DNA of 64,000 bases from Xanthomonas sp. SI (GTDB taxonomy: Bacteria > Pseudomonadota > Gammaproteobacteria > Xanthomonadales > Xanthomonadaceae), in the NCBI RefSeq assembly GCF_014236855.1, contig NZ_CP051261.1, positions 4,278,001-4,342,000 on the forward strand. Direction: 5' to 3'. The stretch's first letter is position 1. The number at the start of each line of letters is the position of its first letter. Below the pieces are notes generated by a model, which was not told the origin of the DNA, searched no databases, and saw nothing but the letters and a program-made list of their open reading frames with translations. Both the position numbers and the translations under genes were made by a program. This document shows positions 59,625 to 64,000 of the stretch, in pieces.

Positions 59625-60931
59625 TGGCGGACGCGGGGCAATCCTGGGGACGCTATCCGAAGGCGAGGCAGGCGTTGCTGCCGGTCACCGACCGGGCAGC
59701 GGACCTGCCGGCATTCGACGGCCACGCGCTGCCGCGCGGCAACGGCCGCAGCTATGGCGACAGCTGCCTGGACCCGGACGGCAGCTTGCTGTGCACGCGT
59801 GGCCTGGACCGGTTCATCGCATTCGATCCAGCGACCGGCCTGCTGCGCTGCGAAGCCGGGGTCACCCTGGCCGAGATCATCGACCTGGCCTTGCCGCAAG
59901 GCTGGTTCCTGCCGGTCACCCCGGGCACCCGCTACGTGACCGTGGCCGGCGCAATCGCCAACGACGTACACGGCAAGAATCACCACCGCACCGGCAGCTT
60001 CGGCCACCATGTGCACGCCTTCGAGCTGCTGCGCAGCGACGGCACGCGCCGCGTGTGCACGCCCGACGACGATGCCGAAGGCTGGTTTGCGGCCACCGTC
60101 GGCGGCCTCGGATTGACCGGCCTGATCACCTGGGCGCAACTCCAGTTGCGCCGGGTCGCGAGCGCCGCCCTGGAAACGGAGAACATCCGGTTCGGTTCGC
60201 TCGACGAGTTCTTCGCCTTGTCCGCGGCCTCCGCCGACAGCCACGAATACAGCGTCGCCTGGATCGACTGCCTGGCCAGCGGCCGCGCGCGCGGCCGCGG
60301 CCACTTCACCCGCGCCGACCATTGCCCGGGCCTGCCGGAAGAACGGCCCAAGCCCCCGGGCGCAGGCCTGCCGATGCCGCTGACGCCGCCGTTCTCGCTG
60401 GTCAACCAGCTGTCGCTGCGGCCGTTCAACGCGCTGTACTTCTGGCGCCAGCCTGCGCCGCGCAAGCGCTCGGTCAGCCACTTGCTGCCGTTCTTCTATC
60501 CGCTGGACGGCATCCGCAACTGGAATCGCATGTACGGCCCGGCCGGTTTCCTGCAGTACCAGTGCGTGCTGCCGCCGGCGGCCTCGCGCGACGGCATCGA
60601 TGCGTTGCTGGCGGAGATCGCGCGCAGCGGCAGCGGCTCGTTCCTGGCGGTACTGAAGGAGTTCGGCGCCGCGCGCTCGCTCGGCATGCTGTCATTTCCG
60701 CGCCCGGGCACCACCCTGGCGCTGGATTTCCCCAATAGCGGCCCGGAGGTGTTTCGGCTGCTGGAACGGCTGGACCGCATCGTCGACGCGGCCGGCGGCG
60801 CTCTGTACCCTGCCAAGGACGCGCGCATGAGCGCGGCGTCGTTCCAGCGCGCCTACGGCCGCTGGCGGGAATTCAGCCATTACCTCGATCCACGTTTTTC
60901 TTCCGGCTTCTGGCGCCGGGTCACGGAGTAG
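59624..60931 (+). CDS. FAD-binding oxidoreductase, decaprenylphosphoryl-ribose 2-oxidase (DprE1) type
   Basis: Predicted to oxidise polyprenylphosphoryl-ribose at C2, first half of epimerisation to arabinose. The 435-residue product has a vanillyl-alcohol-oxidase type FAD domain with RGNGRSYGDSCLD (about 38-50), PVTPGTRYVTVAGAIANDVHGKNHH (about 97-121) and TGSFGHHV. The HGKNHH segment carries His116 and Lys118, equivalent to DprE1 His132 and Lys134. The C-terminal LYPAKDARMS holds the counterpart of Lys418. Where the M. tuberculosis enzyme has Cys387 this protein has Ala366 (LALDFP). Start ATG overlaps the previous stop by one base. Confidence 0.87.
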   Translation: MADAGQSWGRYPKARQALLPVTDRAADLPAFDGHALPRGNGRSYGDSCLDPDGSLLCTRGLDRFIAFDPATGLLRCEAGVTLAEIIDLALPQGWFLPVTPGTRYVTVAGAIANDVHGKNHHRTGSFGHHVHAFELLRSDGTRRVCTPDDDAEGWFAATVGGLGLTGLITWAQLQLRRVASAALETENIRFGSLDEFFALSAASADSHEYSVAWIDCLASGRARGRGHFTRADHCPGLPEERPKPPGAGLPMPLTPPFSLVNQLSLRPFNALYFWRQPAPRKRSVSHLLPFFYPLDGIRNWNRMYGPAGFLQYQCVLPPAASRDGIDALLAEIARSGSGSFLAVLKEFGAARSLGMLSFPRPGTTLALDFPNSGPEVFRLLERLDRIVDAAGGALYPAKDARMSAASFQRAYGRWREFSHYLDPRFSSGFWRRVTE

Positions 60932-60933
60932 AC

Positions 60934-61662
60934 ATGCAACGCGTCCTCATCATCGGTGCCACCTCGGCCATCGCCAAAGCCACTGCCCGACGCTACGCCG
61001 CACGCGGCGCGGCGATCCACCTGCTCGGCCGCCAAGCCGCGCGCCTGGAGGCGATCGCGGCAGACCTGTCGGTGCGCGGCGCCAAGAGCAGCACTGGCGT
61101 GCTCGACGTCAACGACGGCGCGCACCACGGCGCAGCGTTCGACGCGGCATGGTCGGCCCTCGGCGGCGTGGACGTGGTCCTGATCGCGCATGGCACCCTG
61201 CCGGACCAGGCCGCGTGCGACGCCTCGGTCGACCTGTCGCTGCGCGAGTTCGCCACCAACGGCACCTCCGCGATCGCGCTGTGCGCGGCGCTGGCGCCGC
61301 GCCTGACGTCTGGCGCGACGCTGGCGGTGATCTCGTCGGTCGCTGGCGACCGCGGCCGCGCCAGCAACTACCTGTACGGCAGCGCCAAGGCCGCGGTCAG
61401 CGCCTACCTCAGCGGCCTCGGCCAGCGCCTGCGTCCGGCCGGGATCAACGTGCTCACGGTCAAGCCGGGCTTCGTCGACACGCCGATGACCGCCGCCTTC
61501 AAGAAGGGCGCGCTGTGGGCCAAGCCCGACCAGATCGCAAAGGGCATCGTGCGCGCCGTCGATCGCCGGCGTGCCGTTGCATATCTGCCTGGGTTCTGGT
61601 GGGCAATAATGATGGTGATCAAGAACATCCCGGAGTTCGTTTTTCGTCGCATTTCTCTATAA
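60934..61662 (+). CDS. SDR family reductase, decaprenylphosphoryl-2-keto-ribose reductase (DprE2) type
   Basis: Predicted to reduce the keto intermediate to polyprenylphosphoryl-arabinose with NADH. The 242-residue classical SDR has a GATSAIAKATA nucleotide motif (about 8-18), catalytic Ser in VISSVAGDRGR (about 132-142), and Tyr148/Lys152 in YLYGSAK. The C-terminal RRAVAYLPGFWWAIMMVIKNIP is a membrane-proximal hydrophobic segment also found in DprE2. It starts 2 bp after the DprE1-like gene. Confidence 0.87.
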   Translation: MQRVLIIGATSAIAKATARRYAARGAAIHLLGRQAARLEAIAADLSVRGAKSSTGVLDVNDGAHHGAAFDAAWSALGGVDVVLIAHGTLPDQAACDASVDLSLREFATNGTSAIALCAALAPRLTSGATLAVISSVAGDRGRASNYLYGSAKAAVSAYLSGLGQRLRPAGINVLTVKPGFVDTPMTAAFKKGALWAKPDQIAKGIVRAVDRRRAVAYLPGFWWAIMMVIKNIPEFVFRRISL

Positions 61663-61691
61663 ACCGACCCATCCACCAAGGAAGTGCTGAG

Positions 61692-62363
61692 ATGCCTGAT
61701 ATCGACCAAGATCTGGATGTGCTCTACCAACATCGTTTCCCCAAGGAAGAACTCGCCAACAAGAACCGGATCTGGCAAGTGTTGTGCAGACAGTATTTCA
61801 GCCGGTTCGTCGGGCCGAATGAAACCGTGGTGGACATTGGCGCTGGCTACTGCGAGTTCATCAACAATATTCAAGCTGCCCACAAGATCGCCGTCGACCT
61901 CAACCCCGACGTGCGCAAGTTCGCCGCCGACGGCATCCGCATCATCAACGAGTCGTGCGTCGCGGTCAGCTCCATCCCCAGCGCCAGCGTCGATGCAGTG
62001 TTCATGAGCAACTTCCTTGAGCATCTGCCGACCAAGGACCTGGTCCTGCAGACACTGCGGGAAAGCGCACGCATGCTCAAGCCGGGCGGCAGGGTGATCA
62101 TCCTGCAACCCAACATCCGCTTCCTGTACGACGAGTACTGGGATTACTTCGACCACCATACGGCGCTGAGCGATCGCAGCCTGGTCGAGGGCGTATTGAT
62201 GGCGGGGCTGGATCCGAAGGTCGTGATTCCGAAATTCCTGCCGTATACCACCAAGAGCCGGCTGCCGCAGGCCCCTTGGCTGGTGTCGCTGTATCTGCGC
62301 ATCCCGCTGGCCTGGCACATTCTTGGCAAGCAGGCGCTGGTCGTCGCGTACAAGCGCGCCTGA
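61692..62363 (+). CDS. Class I SAM-dependent methyltransferase
   Basis: Probable methyltransferase acting on a sugar or glycan intermediate; substrate unknown. The 223-residue product has the motif I glycine loop VVDIGAGYCEF (about 45-55), the acidic end of strand 2 in IAVDLNPD, a DAVFMSNFLEHLP motif (about 95-107) and a KPGGRVIILQPNI segment. GGAAG lies upstream of the ATG. It belongs to the block with the arabinose-type genes, and 29 bp separate it from the gene before. Confidence 0.83.
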   Translation: MPDIDQDLDVLYQHRFPKEELANKNRIWQVLCRQYFSRFVGPNETVVDIGAGYCEFINNIQAAHKIAVDLNPDVRKFAADGIRIINESCVAVSSIPSASVDAVFMSNFLEHLPTKDLVLQTLRESARMLKPGGRVIILQPNIRFLYDEYWDYFDHHTALSDRSLVEGVLMAGLDPKVVIPKFLPYTTKSRLPQAPWLVSLYLRIPLAWHILGKQALVVAYKRA

Positions 62364-62392
62364 CCCTTCATCCACTGTTTTCGAGTCCGTCC

Positions 62393-63337
62393 ATGGCACA
62401 GAAAAGTGACAAGATCGTCTTGACCGGTGCCGCAGGCCTGGTGGGGCAAAACCTCATCGTCGAGATGAAACAGCAGGGATACACGCAGCTGGTCGCCATC
62501 GACAAACACGAGCACAACCTCGAGATCCTGCGCAAACTGCACCCGGACGTGAAGACGGTATTGGCCGACCTCGCCGAACCTGGCGCTTGGACCGAAGCGT
62601 TTGCGGGCGCTCAGTTGGTAGTGCAGTTGCATGCACAGATCACCGGCAAGTTCCGCACTTTGTTCGACCGCAACAACCTGCAGGCGACCGAGCGCGTGCT
62701 GCAGGCCTGCAGGGACCATCAGGTTCCCTACATGGTGCACATCAGCTCGTCGGTGGTGAATTCGGTTGCCACCGATGACTACACCGAGACCAAGAAGCTG
62801 CAGGAGGCGCAGGTGCGCGCCAATGGAATTCCCCATTGCGTGCTGCGCCCCACGCTGATGTTCGGCTGGTTCGATCCCAAGCATCTCGGTTGGTTGTCGC
62901 GTTTCATGGCGCGCACCCCCGTCTTCCCGATTCCCGGCGACGGCAAGTTCATGCGCCAGCCGCTGTACGAGCGCGATTTCTGCCGCTGCATCGCCAAGTG
63001 CATCGAAACGGAGCCGGATGGCACGGTGTACGACATCGTGGGCGACACTCGCGTGGACTATGTGGACATCATCCGCACCATCAAGCGGGTCAAGAAGCTG
63101 CATACGCTTATCGTGCACATCCCGATCGGCTTCTTCGCGTTCCTGCTGCGCACGTATTCGTTGTTCAGCAGCAAGCCTCCCTTTACTGCCGACCAACTGA
63201 AAGCACTCAGCGCCGGCGACGATTTCAAGGGAATCGACACCGAAGCGGTGTTCGGCGTGCGGCAGACACCGTTCGAGGACGCCATCCGCGAAAGCTATAC
63301 CGACCCACGCTACAGCCATATCGTGCTGAAGCGCTGA
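62393..63337 (+). CDS. NAD-dependent epimerase/dehydratase family protein (extended SDR)
   Basis: Extended SDR of 314 residues, expected to act on a nucleotide or polyprenyl sugar. The nucleotide motif is TGAAGLVGQN (about 11-20), an active-site Tyr/Lys pair is seen in DYTETKKLQE (about 134-143, YxxxK), and RPTLMFGWFDPKHLGW is the substrate-domain entry. An ERDFCRCIAKCI segment follows. Exact reaction unclear. Start ATG 62393, 29 bp after the previous stop. Confidence 0.83.
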   Translation: MAQKSDKIVLTGAAGLVGQNLIVEMKQQGYTQLVAIDKHEHNLEILRKLHPDVKTVLADLAEPGAWTEAFAGAQLVVQLHAQITGKFRTLFDRNNLQATERVLQACRDHQVPYMVHISSSVVNSVATDDYTETKKLQEAQVRANGIPHCVLRPTLMFGWFDPKHLGWLSRFMARTPVFPIPGDGKFMRQPLYERDFCRCIAKCIETEPDGTVYDIVGDTRVDYVDIIRTIKRVKKLHTLIVHIPIGFFAFLLRTYSLFSSKPPFTADQLKALSAGDDFKGIDTEAVFGVRQTPFEDAIRESYTDPRYSHIVLKR

Positions 63338-63366
63338 CCAGACAAAACAGACGGAACAACATTGGA

Positions 63367-64000
63367 ATGAGCAAATTCGCCATCACCGGCAGCGGGCCGA
63401 TGGGCCTAATGGCAGCGCTGGAGCTACTCAAGCAGGGCCACGCGGTCGACGTCTACGAGCGCGACGACCGGATCGGCGGCATGTCGGCCGACTTCGATTT
63501 CGATGGCCTGCGCATCGAGCGCTACTACCACTTCATCTGCAAGACCGACTACCCGCTGTTCAAGCTCCTGGATGAGATGAAGCTGTCTGATCGCCTGCAT
63601 TGGACAGACACCAAGATGGGCTATTACTACGAAGGCAAGCTGCACAAGTGGGGCACGCCGTTCGCGCTGCTCGGCTTCCCGCACCTGGGCCTGATCGACA
63701 AGGTCCGCTATGCCCTGCACGTGATGCACACCAAGGGCATCAAGGACTGGACCGCGCTGGACAAGCAGAATGCCCGCGACTGGATTACCCGCTGGATCGG
63801 CCCGAAGGCCTACAAGGTGATGTGGGAAAAAGCATTCGCGCTGAAGTTCTTCGAGTACCAGAACGACCTGTCCGCATCCTGGATCGGCACGCGCATCAAG
63901 CGCGTGGCGCTGTCCCGGCGCAATCTGTTCAACGAGAGCATGGGCTACCTGGAAGGTGGCTCGGCGGTGCTGCTCGACCGCATGGCCGAAGAAGTCCGTC
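63367..64000 (+). CDS. NAD(P)/FAD-dependent oxidoreductase (amine-oxidase-like), 3' end outside the window
   Basis: Flavoprotein of the amine oxidase/UDP-galactopyranose-mutase-like group; about 211 residues are visible. The ATG at 63367 begins MSKFAITGSGPMGLMAALELLKQGHAVDVYERDDRIGGMSA, holding the FAD GxGxxG loop at about 8-13 and the second GG of the DRIGGM motif. Next comes DGLRIERYYHFICKTDY, as found in glycan-cluster members of the family. The function is unknown; a furanose mutase or desaturase role is possible. Confidence 0.8.
   Translation, partial: MSKFAITGSGPMGLMAALELLKQGHAVDVYERDDRIGGMSADFDFDGLRIERYYHFICKTDYPLFKLLDEMKLSDRLHWTDTKMGYYYEGKLHKWGTPFALLGFPHLGLIDKVRYALHVMHTKGIKDWTALDKQNARDWITRWIGPKAYKVMWEKAFALKFFEYQNDLSASWIGTRIKRVALSRRNLFNESMGYLEGGSAVLLDRMAEEVR

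Overview
The window is a GC-rich gammaproteobacterial chromosome segment that reads as a plant-associated Xanthomonas (Xanthomonadaceae). The reasons are an Xps-type type II secretion operon, a secreted subtilase and a pectate lyase, the xanA/xanB and rmlBACD sugar-nucleotide genes lying against etfBA, and dense GGGATTCGGGATTGGGG-type short repeats between genes. Species cannot be fixed from the sequence alone. No rRNA, tRNA, CRISPR array, transposase or prophage was seen.

Layout. 1-3873 (minus strand): xpsE, xpsF and the start of xpsG, the ATPase, inner-membrane platform and major pseudopilin of type II secretion. 4234-14501 (minus): a Sec-exported S8 protease and a very large trimeric autotransporter adhesin. 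14502-15582: a 1.1-kb intergenic region with an AT-rich adhesin promoter zone and a three-unit tandem repeat. 15583-25219: purL, dsbC-like and xerD (minus), an RDD membrane protein (plus), a GNAT enzyme and lptG/lptF (minus). 25328-30849 (plus): pepA, holC, valS and a small membrane methyltransferase. 30912-34437 (minus): pectate lyase, rimI, a divergent holD and pssA. 34516-37461 (plus): a DUF4124 protein, proS and an H-NS-family protein with a histone-H1-like tail. 37561-38820 (minus): a ThrE-type exporter. 38898-42530 (plus): an Mla/Pqi-like lipid transport operon. 42889-43470 (minus): alkB. 43584-47302 (plus): ETF-ubiquinone oxidoreductase overlapping a WbsX-type glycan protein. 47324-48707 (minus): a two-subunit CoA-transferase. 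48842-51632 (plus): xanA and xanB. 51714-55182 (minus): rmlB-rmlA-rmlC-rmlD. 55420-57122 (plus): etfB and etfA. 57139-64000 (plus): the start of a surface-glycan cluster that runs off the window.

How the genes work together. XanA, XanB and RmlBACD supply sugar-1-phosphates, GDP-mannose and dTDP-rhamnose for xanthan and LPS. The cluster after etfA carries a HAD-UbiA fusion, a DprE1-like FAD oxidase and a DprE2-like reductase. These are the enzymes that in mycobacteria make polyprenyl-phosphoryl-D-arabinofuranose, so an arabinofuranose-type donor is predicted for the glycan built here. Xps would export the protease and pectate lyase, and LptFG would move finished LPS.

The most unusual structure is a family of REP-like inverted doublets of about 90-165 bp. 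They sit between co-directional genes (dsbC/purL, pepA/holC, holC/valS, mlaE/mlaF), and two copies are embedded in frame inside purL. In mlaF the right arm of the doublet encodes the N-terminus.
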